Below are positions 54,102-61,921 of a stretch of 64,000 nt of DNA, one piece after another (positions within the stretch are counted from its first letter, which is position 1; every line of letters starts with the position of its first letter). Under the pieces are notes generated by a model. It was not told the DNA's origin, ran no database searches, and saw nothing but the letters and a program-made list of their open reading frames with translations. The stretch is taken from the NCBI GenBank assembly GCA_031292485.1, contig JARLHA010000048.1, forward strand, positions 1-64,000, read 5' to 3'. Source of the DNA: Mucilaginibacter sp. Lineage in GTDB: Bacteria > Bacteroidota > Bacteroidia > Sphingobacteriales > Sphingobacteriaceae. The translations under genes were made by a program, and so were the position numbers.

Positions 54102-55082
54102 ATGTCATCATTATATCCATTAAAATTCAAAACCATTTTTAAAGACAAGATCTGGGGCGGACAAAAAATAAAAACTTACCTGAATAAAGATTTTGGCGCG
54201 CTGCCTAATTGCGGCGAGACCTGGGAGATTTCGGGCGTTAAGTCGGATGTATCTGTAGTTGCCAATGGGGCATTGGAAGGGCAATCGCTGGCCGACTTGC
54301 TGGAACAATATAAAGATGAACTTGTTGGTAAAAAAGTTTACGATCATTTTGGCAACATTTTCCCCTTGCTGATCAAATTTATTGATGCCAATGAGGATCT
54401 TTCTATCCAGGTTCACCCTGATGACGAGCTGGGTAAAAAACGCCATAACTCTTTCGGCAAAACCGAAATGTGGTATGTAATTGAAGCTGATCCCGGTTCA
54501 ACCTTAATTGCCGGTTTTAATAAAGAACTGACTCAACAGGAGTACCTGGATAAATTTAACAGCGGCCATTTAACTGATATTTTAAATAAGGAGGATGTAA
54601 AGGCAGGGGATGTGTTCTTTTTACCAGCCGGGAGGGTGCATACCATTGGCAAAGGCCTGCTGATTGCCGAGATTCAGCAAACATCGGATATCACCTACCG
54701 CATCTATGATTTTGACCGTTTAGACGATAAAGGCAATAAACGGGAACTGCATGTGGAAGAAGCGCTGGAGGCCATCGATTATAAGCACTACCCGGAATAT
54801 AAAACTGCATACCATCCCGAAGAGAACAAAACCATAAAACTGGTGAGCTGCCCGTACTTTACCACCAATATAATGGATTTTACAGAAGGCACGGAAAAGG
54901 ATTACTCGGGTCTGGATTCATTTGTGATTTATGTTTGTGTGGAGGGGGAATTCGTGGTAAAAAGTAACGGATCAGATTACCCGGTAAAAATGGGCGATTG
55001 CATCCTGCTCCCAAAAAGCATCGACAAAGTAAAACTGGAAACGACTTCAGGCTTTAAAATATTAGAAAGCTATATTGAGTAA
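54102..55082 (+). CDS. manA: Mannose-6-phosphate isomerase, class I
   Basis: A 326-residue zinc enzyme that interconverts mannose-6-phosphate and fructose-6-phosphate, feeding GDP-mannose synthesis. Zinc ligands are readable: H105 in QVHPDDELG, E122 in GKTEMWYV, and H180 in PAGRVHTIGKG. The length is normal for the short bacterial type. It follows hicA closely, but the pathways are unrelated. Confidence 0.94.
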   Translation: MSSLYPLKFKTIFKDKIWGGQKIKTYLNKDFGALPNCGETWEISGVKSDVSVVANGALEGQSLADLLEQYKDELVGKKVYDHFGNIFPLLIKFIDANEDLSIQVHPDDELGKKRHNSFGKTEMWYVIEADPGSTLIAGFNKELTQQEYLDKFNSGHLTDILNKEDVKAGDVFFLPAGRVHTIGKGLLIAEIQQTSDITYRIYDFDRLDDKGNKRELHVEEALEAIDYKHYPEYKTAYHPEENKTIKLVSCPYFTTNIMDFTEGTEKDYSGLDSFVIYVCVEGEFVVKSNGSDYPVKMGDCILLPKSIDKVKLETTSGFKILESYIE

Positions 55083-55300
55083 GGTGGTGAGTTCGATACA
55101 AGAATTTGGATATCATCGTATTATGCCCCATCGGGGCTACCGCTTTGTAGAAACCAAATACCGAGGATAATTGCCACGTTAGTGGCTACCCTTCGCGAAT
55201 TGGGTAGCCGCTGACGCGGCAAAAATAACGTTTAAACGTTGTGCTACAAAGCGGTAGCCCCGATGGGGCAAAGGTTTTTCTTATCTCGAACTCACTACCT
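55082..55300. repeat. Nested inverted-repeat element between manA and the alkylation-repair gene
   Basis: Outer arms AGGTGGTGAGTTCGAT and ATCTCGAACTCACTACCT enclose a perfect 26-base inverted repeat (55125-55150 against 55244-55269, GCCCCATCGGGGCTACCGCT...). That in turn encloses GGCTACCC/GGGTAGCC (55184-55209) and the palindrome AACGTTTAAACGTT (55228-55241). The right outer arm runs into the last codons of the minus-strand gene. Confidence 0.8.
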
Positions 55301-55963
55301 GTTTTTTAATTCGCGTGAAGCATCGTTTGCGATCCATTTGGCGGCTTTGGTGTTTTGAACCAGGATTTTGTTGGCGGTATCAATAGCGGCATTTTTTAAA
55401 ACATCGTTTCTTTTTCCGATTTGCCGCAAAGCCCAGTTCACTGCTTTTTTAACAAAGTTTCTTTCATCCCATGCCTCGCGTTCAATAATCGGCAGCAGGG
55501 CTAAAAAGGTCTGGTTGTCAGCTTTTTTATGGTGAACGGCATATTCTGCCATTAATACAAAGCCTGCGCGCTTTATAAATTCCTCTTTTGCCAGGCTATA
55601 TTGTAAGGCTTTTTCAATTGCGAATGGGGTTTTATCGAACAAATTACCGCAGGTCTGGTCGCATAAGTCCCACGAGTTAAAATCGCCAACCCAATTATCC
55701 ATCTGCTCGGTAGTAACAAGTTTAGGGTCATCAATCATCGAAGCAAGTATCCTCGCCTCGTGGATACCGGTTTCCCATAGTGCTAAAGCCAGATTGTGAT
55801 CTTTTTTAATAATTTTTGCCAGCTTCCTCAGCTCAGGGATGGGTGTTCCCAGGGCAGTTTCAACTTCAATACCAAAACGTTTCATCCCCGCCAGGTTAGC
55901 CGGGTTTGATTTTTGTTTAAGCAGGTTGATAATTTCTTCAGTACTCATCGTAAAGTCAGACAT
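55295..55963 (-). CDS. DNA alkylation repair protein (AlkD-like)
   Basis: A 222-residue all-helical HEAT-like repeat protein. RNFVKKAVNWALRQIGKRN and VGDFNSWDLCDQTC are typical of AlkC/AlkD-type DNA glycosylases, which remove 3- and 7-alkylpurines without base flipping. Single gene. Confidence 0.88.
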   Translation of the reverse strand: MSDFTMSTEEIINLLKQKSNPANLAGMKRFGIEVETALGTPIPELRKLAKIIKKDHNLALALWETGIHEARILASMIDDPKLVTTEQMDNWVGDFNSWDLCDQTCGNLFDKTPFAIEKALQYSLAKEEFIKRAGFVLMAEYAVHHKKADNQTFLALLPIIEREAWDERNFVKKAVNWALRQIGKRNDVLKNAAIDTANKILVQNTKAAKWIANDASRELKNR

Positions 55964-56041
55964 AGCCGAAGGCGCCGGTCAAAATTAGTTTTAATAATGA
56001 ATTTTTAACAGAAAAAGGTTTGTTCAGCTAAAGCTGAATCA

Positions 56042-57523
56042 CTACACCAGTTTTATGGTAAACTTGGTGCCAACATTAACAGTACTATCGAGCTTGATAG
56101 TGCCACCGAGCGATTCGATCTGGTTGCGGGTGATAAACAGCCCTATTCCTTTTGCATCATGGTTTTGATGGAAGGTTTTATACATTCCAAAAACCTTGTC
56201 GCCATAGCGCGCCATATCTATGCCAACACCGTTGTCTTCAAATATCATGTAAACATGCGGGCCATCTTTCACCGTACGGCAGCTGATCAGTGCTTGCCTG
56301 TCCGGATGGCGGTATTTTAAGGAGTTGGTAAGCAAATTCTGCATAATACTTTCCAGGTAAGCCGGAATATAGTTTATAACCGGGCATTTTGAAAAATCGT
56401 ATTCAATTTTAGCGCCTGCACTTTCAATATTGCTTTGAAGGGTTGATGTTACGTTTTTAAATACTTCTTCAAATTCAAGTGTAGTCCTGTCCTTATCAAT
56501 TTCGGTTTGTATTTTAACAATTTCGTTCAGGTGATCTATCGTGGTAATTAAGCTGCTGCTGATTGATTTGATATGGGCAAATACTTCAGTACGGTCATCT
56601 TCCGATTCGCTTTCCTCAAACAAATTAACCATAAACTGTAAATTCCCGGTATTTGAACGCAGGTTATGTGATACGATATACGCGAAATTTTGCAGCCGCT
56701 TGTTCTGGTCGTTCAGTAAGTTGATAGATGACTGTAAGGCGAGGCCTTTCTTTTTGATGTTATCAATATCCTGAAAAATACCCCTTATTTTTATGCATTT
56801 GCCATAGTCATCAATAATAGGCATGCCTTTGGCCCTAACCCAAATTACATTATTCTTGGCAGTGCGTAACAGCAGCTCCATATCGTAGGGCTTGCAAAAT
56901 TTAACGGCATTGTCAATGGCCTCGTTTAATAAGGGGCGGTATTGGGGTTCAAAAAAACTGATGGCTTCTTCGATGCTTAATTTTACCTGGTCGTTAAGTT
57001 CGTAAATATCGAAGGCTTCTTTCGACAAGGATAAGTTCATGCCGGCAACATCAATCTCAAAACCGCTAACTTTGGCTATGGTGCCGGTTTCGTTGAAAAA
57101 GAAATCGTTTTGTGCCGAACGTAAACTTAAAAGCTTCGCCTGGTTTATATTTATAAGCGAGCCGGTAAATTTAGGGCCATGGCCGTTCTCCCATCTTTGG
57201 GTGGTACTCTCGAACCACTGGTAACCTGATGATTTGGTTAAAAGGCGGATCTGGACAATATTGCTATTTTCGGGGCTGCGGGTGTTAATGGCTTTCAGAA
57301 AAATTGGTTTATCATGATGATAAATCAGGTTCTCCAGAAAATAGTTGTAAGAACACTCAATCTCGCCTGGCTTATAGCCAAGGATGGTATAAAATCCTAA
57401 CGACCATTTAACATCTTTGGTGGTGATGTCAAATTCCCAAATACCCGCATTAATATGATCAATTATCTGAGCAAGATGGGATGCATCGTCCGAATAAAAA
57501 TTGTTCCCTTCCTCAATACTCAT
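56042..57523 (-). CDS. PAS-domain sensor histidine kinase, soluble
   Basis: A 493-residue cytosolic kinase. Two PAS domains (about 15-130 and 145-265) are followed by a dimerisation/phosphoacceptor domain with H286 in IVSHNLRSN, and a HATPase domain with NLLTNSLKYRHPD, DNGVGID and GIGLFITRNQI. There is no membrane segment, so the signal is internal or passes through the PAS pockets. No response regulator is adjacent. Confidence 0.93.
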   Translation of the reverse strand: MSIEEGNNFYSDDASHLAQIIDHINAGIWEFDITTKDVKWSLGFYTILGYKPGEIECSYNYFLENLIYHHDKPIFLKAINTRSPENSNIVQIRLLTKSSGYQWFESTTQRWENGHGPKFTGSLININQAKLLSLRSAQNDFFFNETGTIAKVSGFEIDVAGMNLSLSKEAFDIYELNDQVKLSIEEAISFFEPQYRPLLNEAIDNAVKFCKPYDMELLLRTAKNNVIWVRAKGMPIIDDYGKCIKIRGIFQDIDNIKKKGLALQSSINLLNDQNKRLQNFAYIVSHNLRSNTGNLQFMVNLFEESESEDDRTEVFAHIKSISSSLITTIDHLNEIVKIQTEIDKDRTTLEFEEVFKNVTSTLQSNIESAGAKIEYDFSKCPVINYIPAYLESIMQNLLTNSLKYRHPDRQALISCRTVKDGPHVYMIFEDNGVGIDMARYGDKVFGMYKTFHQNHDAKGIGLFITRNQIESLGGTIKLDSTVNVGTKFTIKLV

Positions 57524-58024
57524 ATTAATAGTAAATTCATTTTGGTTTAACCAATATTACAGTTCGGTATAGAAAATTCTATGCCAAAGCAAAAAGCAGC
57601 GGGTCACCAGGCCTCCCTAATACGTAATCGGGAGAAAATGGTTGACAATAATATATAAAACATCACGTCATTTATTAGCAGTTCAGTAAAAAACAGCATA
57701 TTTTAATTATAAGTTGTAATTGTTTTACCAATAGATATTGGGCTAATTATGGGCGTTTTGTGCATAAAATACACCATAGGCTAATCAACAATAAAAGCAT
57801 TCCCACCTTTTTCAATACGCGGGTTTGCAGCCATATAAGCAGGGACAAAAATATATAGCCGGGTATTATTGATGTGTTTAATTGGTTGGGGGATTAGCCC
57901 TTTGCTTGTTTAAATAATATTTTATACTTCCACAAATCGTGGACTGGAATACCCAATGCGCAACGGGGTGCTTTTTGATGAATGCAGCACGTTAGCGTAA
58001 TGGATTAACCGTTCAGCAGGATCG

Positions 58025-58053
58025 AAAAAAGGGTCCGGAAAAACCGGACCCTT
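58025..58053 (-). terminator. Terminator of the Do-like protease gene
   Basis: On the minus strand AGGGTCCGG-TTTTT-CCGGACCCT is followed by six T residues, 24 bases after the stop codon. The remaining gap to the kinase gene (57524-58024) shows no gene or clear repeat. Confidence 0.88.
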
Positions 58054-58075
58054 AACTATTTATTCACAAAAAATA

Positions 58076-59623
58076 TTATTGTATCTGTATAGTGCTTCTA
58101 AGCTTGCTGCCATCAGGGTAATAACCGGAAATGGTTAAAACACCATGTTCCAGGTGACCGAGTGCACGGTCCATATCGTCAATGCTGGCAATAGGCCGTT
58201 TATTGATCTCGGTGATCACCGATCCAACCGGAACTTCGGTATAATCAAATAAACCACCATCGCGTACCTGGGTTACCACTACGCCCGCATTTACATGGAA
58301 CTTGGCTTTCATTTCAGCATTAACCGGTACAAAGCTTGCGCCAATGCGGTTGAATAATTCTTCAGCCGATTTTGTTACGGCTACTTTTTCAGGTGCCGGG
58401 TTATTGGCCTTTAAAGTAACGGTAAAGTTTTTTTCGTCGTTACCGCGTAACACGGTTAAGCGAATTTTATCACCCGGCTCCAAACGGCCTACACGTTCCT
58501 GCAAGTCAGATGATTCATATACTTTCGAGCCGTCAATTTTAGTGATGATGTCGCCTTCTTTTATACCAGCCTGCTCTGCGCCACCGCCCGGAACAACTGT
58601 ATTAACATACAAGCCAGCGGTTTTGTCGGTATGCAGATCAGCAGCAGCATCCTCATCAAGCTCCCTGAAGCTGATGCCCACATAGCCGCGTTTTACAGCA
58701 CCAAATTTTTGAATGTCATCCAGTACCTTTTTGGCAAGGTTAATAGGGATAGCAAAACCATAACCTTCATATGAACCGGTATGAGAAGCGATGGCCGAAT
58801 TGATACCAATCAGTTCGCCGTTGGTGTTTACCAGTGCCCCGCCGCTGTTGCCAGGGTTAATCGCAGCATCAGTTTGTATAAACGACTCGATGGCCTGGTT
58901 CAGTTTTGGTGTTTGCTGGTATTGCGTGCGGCCAAAAGGACTTTCCTGTTGCTGATTATCTTCCTGCCCGATAATACCAATACTGCGACCTTTTGCACTA
59001 ACGATTCCTGCGGTTACAGTCGAAGTTAATTTAAAAGGATTACCAACGGCCAAAACCCATTCACCAACTTTAACATTGTCAGAGTTGCCTAATTTAACGA
59101 TGGGCAGGTTGTGTCCCTCAATTTTAATCAGGGCCAGGTCGGTATTAGGGTCGGTGCCAATCACTTTGGCTTTAAAATCCTGGTGATCATTGGTAACCAC
59201 TTCAATTTTTTCAGCCTTGTCAACTACGTGGTTGTTGGTTACTATGTAGCCGTCCGGCGAAATAATAACGCCTGAACCGGAAGCCATTTCAGGAGCCATC
59301 TGCGGCATGCGCTGCCCGAACATGTTGCCAAACATTTGCTGTAATTCGCTTTGCTGGTCGTTTGATTGGTGGTTAGTGTAAGTGGTGCGGATATAAACTA
59401 CCCCTGGTGTTACCGCTGCTGCAGCTTCGGTAAAATCAACCTGGCCTGCCGATGATAAATTAGAGGGTGCAGGCGTTAAATGATTACTTGTGGCGTAATA
59501 AACTTTTTGCTGGTCTTCAAAACTCATCGAGTGGATATATTTGTTTTCCGCAAATTTATATCCCCCCAGCGCCACGGCGGCGCCAGCAAACGCTGTTAAT
59601 AATGTTAATCCAAACTTTTTCAT
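58076..59623 (-). CDS. degP: Do-like periplasmic serine endoprotease
   Basis: A 515-residue HtrA/DegP protein. It has an N-terminal signal/anchor (about 5-22), a trypsin-like domain with triad H132 (TNNHVVD), D162 and S260 (NPGNSGGAL), an insert rich in Gln (220-240), then two PDZ domains. It refolds or degrades damaged envelope proteins. It has its own promoter and terminator. Confidence 0.95.
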   Translation of the reverse strand: MKKFGLTLLTAFAGAAVALGGYKFAENKYIHSMSFEDQQKVYYATSNHLTPAPSNLSSAGQVDFTEAAAAVTPGVVYIRTTYTNHQSNDQQSELQQMFGNMFGQRMPQMAPEMASGSGVIISPDGYIVTNNHVVDKAEKIEVVTNDHQDFKAKVIGTDPNTDLALIKIEGHNLPIVKLGNSDNVKVGEWVLAVGNPFKLTSTVTAGIVSAKGRSIGIIGQEDNQQQESPFGRTQYQQTPKLNQAIESFIQTDAAINPGNSGGALVNTNGELIGINSAIASHTGSYEGYGFAIPINLAKKVLDDIQKFGAVKRGYVGISFRELDEDAAADLHTDKTAGLYVNTVVPGGGAEQAGIKEGDIITKIDGSKVYESSDLQERVGRLEPGDKIRLTVLRGNDEKNFTVTLKANNPAPEKVAVTKSAEELFNRIGASFVPVNAEMKAKFHVNAGVVVTQVRDGGLFDYTEVPVGSVITEINKRPIASIDDMDRALGHLEHGVLTISGYYPDGSKLRSTIQIQ

Positions 59624-59666
59624 CTTATTTATTCTTTTCTTTGCTAAGTTTATATTTTTTATTGAT

Positions 59667-59698
59667 CAAATTTAATACCATATAGACGTCAAAATCAA
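59667..59698 (-). promoter_or_regulatory. Promoter of the Do-like protease gene
   Basis: On the minus strand TTG, 21 bases, then TAAATTTG, about 45 bases before the ATG. A good fit to the Bacteroidota pattern. Confidence 0.5.
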
Positions 59699-59845
59699 TA
59701 CTTAGTTATCATAAATGTTGTTAAATTTTGTTAAATTTAAAACTGGGATAGTTTAACAATCATCTCTTTAAAGATACGATGATTAGACCAAATAAGATTT
59801 TATTCGTTTAAATGCTTGATCGGAATTCGTTTATTAGAAATATTA

Positions 59846-60631
59846 ATGAAGATACATTTTTATAAATACCAGGGGGCAGGCAACGATTTTATATTGATAG
59901 ATAACCGTAAAAACATTATCGATCATCAAAATCCAGCGCTTATTGCGCGGTTGTGCGACCGCAGGTTCGGCATTGGCGGAGATGGTATGATGTTCCTGCA
60001 AAATCGCGAAGGCTACGATTTCGAAATGGTTTACTACAATGCCGACGGGCAGCCCAGCAGCATGTGCGGAAATGGCGGCCGCTGTATTGTTGCCTTTGCA
60101 AAGTTTTTAGAGATAGTTGACACTGAAACCAACTTTTTGGCAGTTGACGGCCCGCATTATGCCAAAATTTCAGCGGAAGGCGACTGGGTAAGCCTGCAAA
60201 TGATAGATGTGGACACTATCAATACCGATGACGACGCCTATGTATTGAACACCGGCTCGCCGCACTATGTAAAACTGGTGGATGGCTTAAAGGAAAAAGA
60301 TGTTTACAGCGAGGGCTATGCCATCCGCAATAACGATACGTATAAGGAAAAAGGCATCAACGTAAACTTTGTTGAACCAAATGATACAGGCTACTTTGTA
60401 CGCACCTTTGAGCGTGGTGTTGAAGACGAAACCTATGCCTGTGGTACCGGCGTAACAGCAGTAGCACTTGCTATGGCCAAACACCAGCATCAAACCGGGC
60501 ATATCACCACCCCCATAAAAGTATTGGGTGGCGATTTAAATATCCGCTTTGATTACGACGGGAAAAAATATACAGACATATTTTTAGAAGGACCCGCGGT
60601 AAAGGTTTTTGAAGGGGAAGTGGAGGTTTAG
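59846..60631 (+). CDS. dapF: Diaminopimelate epimerase
   Basis: A 261-residue cofactor-independent epimerase that converts LL- to meso-diaminopimelate for lysine and peptidoglycan synthesis. The start MKIHFYKYQGAGND is preferred over an upstream ATG. The two catalytic cysteines are C74 (MCGNGGRC) and C199 (ACGTGVTA). The length is normal. Confidence 0.96.
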   Translation: MKIHFYKYQGAGNDFILIDNRKNIIDHQNPALIARLCDRRFGIGGDGMMFLQNREGYDFEMVYYNADGQPSSMCGNGGRCIVAFAKFLEIVDTETNFLAVDGPHYAKISAEGDWVSLQMIDVDTINTDDDAYVLNTGSPHYVKLVDGLKEKDVYSEGYAIRNNDTYKEKGINVNFVEPNDTGYFVRTFERGVEDETYACGTGVTAVALAMAKHQHQTGHITTPIKVLGGDLNIRFDYDGKKYTDIFLEGPAVKVFEGEVEV

Positions 60632-60665
60632 TTACGAAGTTGAGACAAACCGACACCTAAATAAT

Positions 60666-61125
60666 ATGAAGTTAGAACGTTATCAATTAAAAGCCGAAGA
60701 TTCATTAATGGTTTTTGACTTTGTTAGCGATGGGCCAAAAGGACGGATACCTAAAATAGTAAAGTTCAGTGAAACTAATTTAAAAGACCTTTATAATCTG
60801 GCATTTGGCGATAAAGATATCGAGACAGGCGAAATAAATGATCTATCCATTTCAAATAATGGAGATAGTGAAAAGATACTTGCTACAGTAGTTGCAGCTG
60901 TTTATGCGTTTACCGACTATTATCCGGACAGTTTTGTTTATGCCACAGGAAGTACAAAATCCCGGACAAGACTTTATCGTATGGGGATTACAAAATATCT
61001 AAAAGAAATTACTAAAGATTTTTATGTTTTATGGTTTGCATAAAGAGGAATGGGAAACTTTCGAGAAAGAAATTGAATATGATGCTTTTCTTGCTAAAAG
61101 AAAAAAACGTAGCTTTACATTATGA
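60666..61125 (+). pseudogene. DUF6934-like protein, frameshifted near the C-terminus
   Basis: The frame from MKLERYQLKAED runs to a stop at 61043 (126 residues), through ATGSTKSRTRLYRMGIT, which is characteristic of a Bacteroidota family of unknown function (DUF6934, by memory). Past a run of four T residues at 61027-61030, another frame continues YGLHKEEWETFEKEIEYDAF to a stop at 61125. Removing one T would join them into a single protein of about 152 residues. The second frame's stop overlaps the next start (ATGA), which supports it being real coding sequence. Confidence 0.7.
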
Positions 61126-61286
61126 ATATTGAGGAACTTAATAAAAGAAAAGCGCCAATAGTGGTTATTGACAACTCCCTTAAGAAATATAAGGAACTCC
61201 CTTTATTTCAGGATAAGGTAGATAAAGCCAATGAAATGCTGCGCACAGTGGGCCTTCCAAAGGATATGTTAAAGAAGGCGAAGTAG
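61122..61286 (+). CDS. Small protein coupled to the DUF6934-like gene
   Basis: 54 residues (MNIEELNKRKAPIVVIDN, then SLKKYKELPLFQDKVDKANE, ending GLPKDMLKKAK). It starts on the ATGA overlap with the preceding frame. Not recognised. A small helical, charged protein in a coupled pair resembles toxin-antitoxin or regulatory modules. Confidence 0.6.
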   Translation: MNIEELNKRKAPIVVIDNSLKKYKELPLFQDKVDKANEMLRTVGLPKDMLKKAK

Positions 61287-61311
61287 ACGCGAAGCTCAGG
61301 TCTCCACGACG

Positions 61312-61734
61312 TCAATCAGAAAACACCATCTCCTCAACCACCACCGGCTCATTAAAATTACTATACCTTATCCATGTCGGAGTAATTTTAAAATGAACGA
61401 TATGAGGCCAGGTTACTGCCCGTTCGCGGCCATCGGGATAAACGGAAAAGTATATTTCTTTATAATCATCATCTCCATCGCCGCTTAACTCGGATGCTGT
61501 TCCTTCATATTGTACCGTCGTTTCATTATCCCAGCCAATCACCAGGGCCACCTTTGGGTTTTGCACCAGGTTTTTATACTTGCGTGATGTTTTAACAGTA
61601 TCAAAAATAATTTCCAAGTCCGCCGAAACAGCAATGCCGATCAATGCGGCTTCCGGCATATTTTCTTTGTTTGAGGTGGAAATTACCGCCAACGTATGCT
61701 GTTTGATGAAGTTGTAAAGGAAATCTTTGGTCAT
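61312..61734 (-). CDS. Pyridoxamine-5'-phosphate-oxidase-fold protein
   Basis: A 140-residue split-barrel flavin- or F420-binding-type protein: N-terminal FIKQHTLAVISTSNKENMPE, VKTSRKYKNLVQNPKVALVIG, and a C-terminal FKITPTWIRYSNFNEPVVVE. Members are often general stress or FMN-binding proteins. It is probably not the true pyridoxamine oxidase. Single gene. Confidence 0.85.
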   Translation of the reverse strand: MTKDFLYNFIKQHTLAVISTSNKENMPEAALIGIAVSADLEIIFDTVKTSRKYKNLVQNPKVALVIGWDNETTVQYEGTASELSGDGDDDYKEIYFSVYPDGRERAVTWPHIVHFKITPTWIRYSNFNEPVVVEEMVFSD

Positions 61735-61921
61735 TGCTCCAAAACTTTATACTAAAATACATTTAATAAACTATCCACCAATAAACTAATGAACCAGTGA
61801 ACCAATGAACTACCCCATTGTTAACAAATATTTAACACAAAACATTTCCACTTACTGCAAATTCTGTTTACGTTTGAATTTTTTGTTGATGTAGCTTCTA
61901 ATAATTTTTTCATCATTTAGA

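Noticed and set aside
57524..58024. Possible small gene in the 500-base gap between the kinase and the protease
   Set aside because: No frame of convincing length or composition on either strand; no repeat found.
58302..58685. 127-codon open frame antisense to the Do-like protease
   Set aside because: Shadow frame in a clearly coding region of the other strand.
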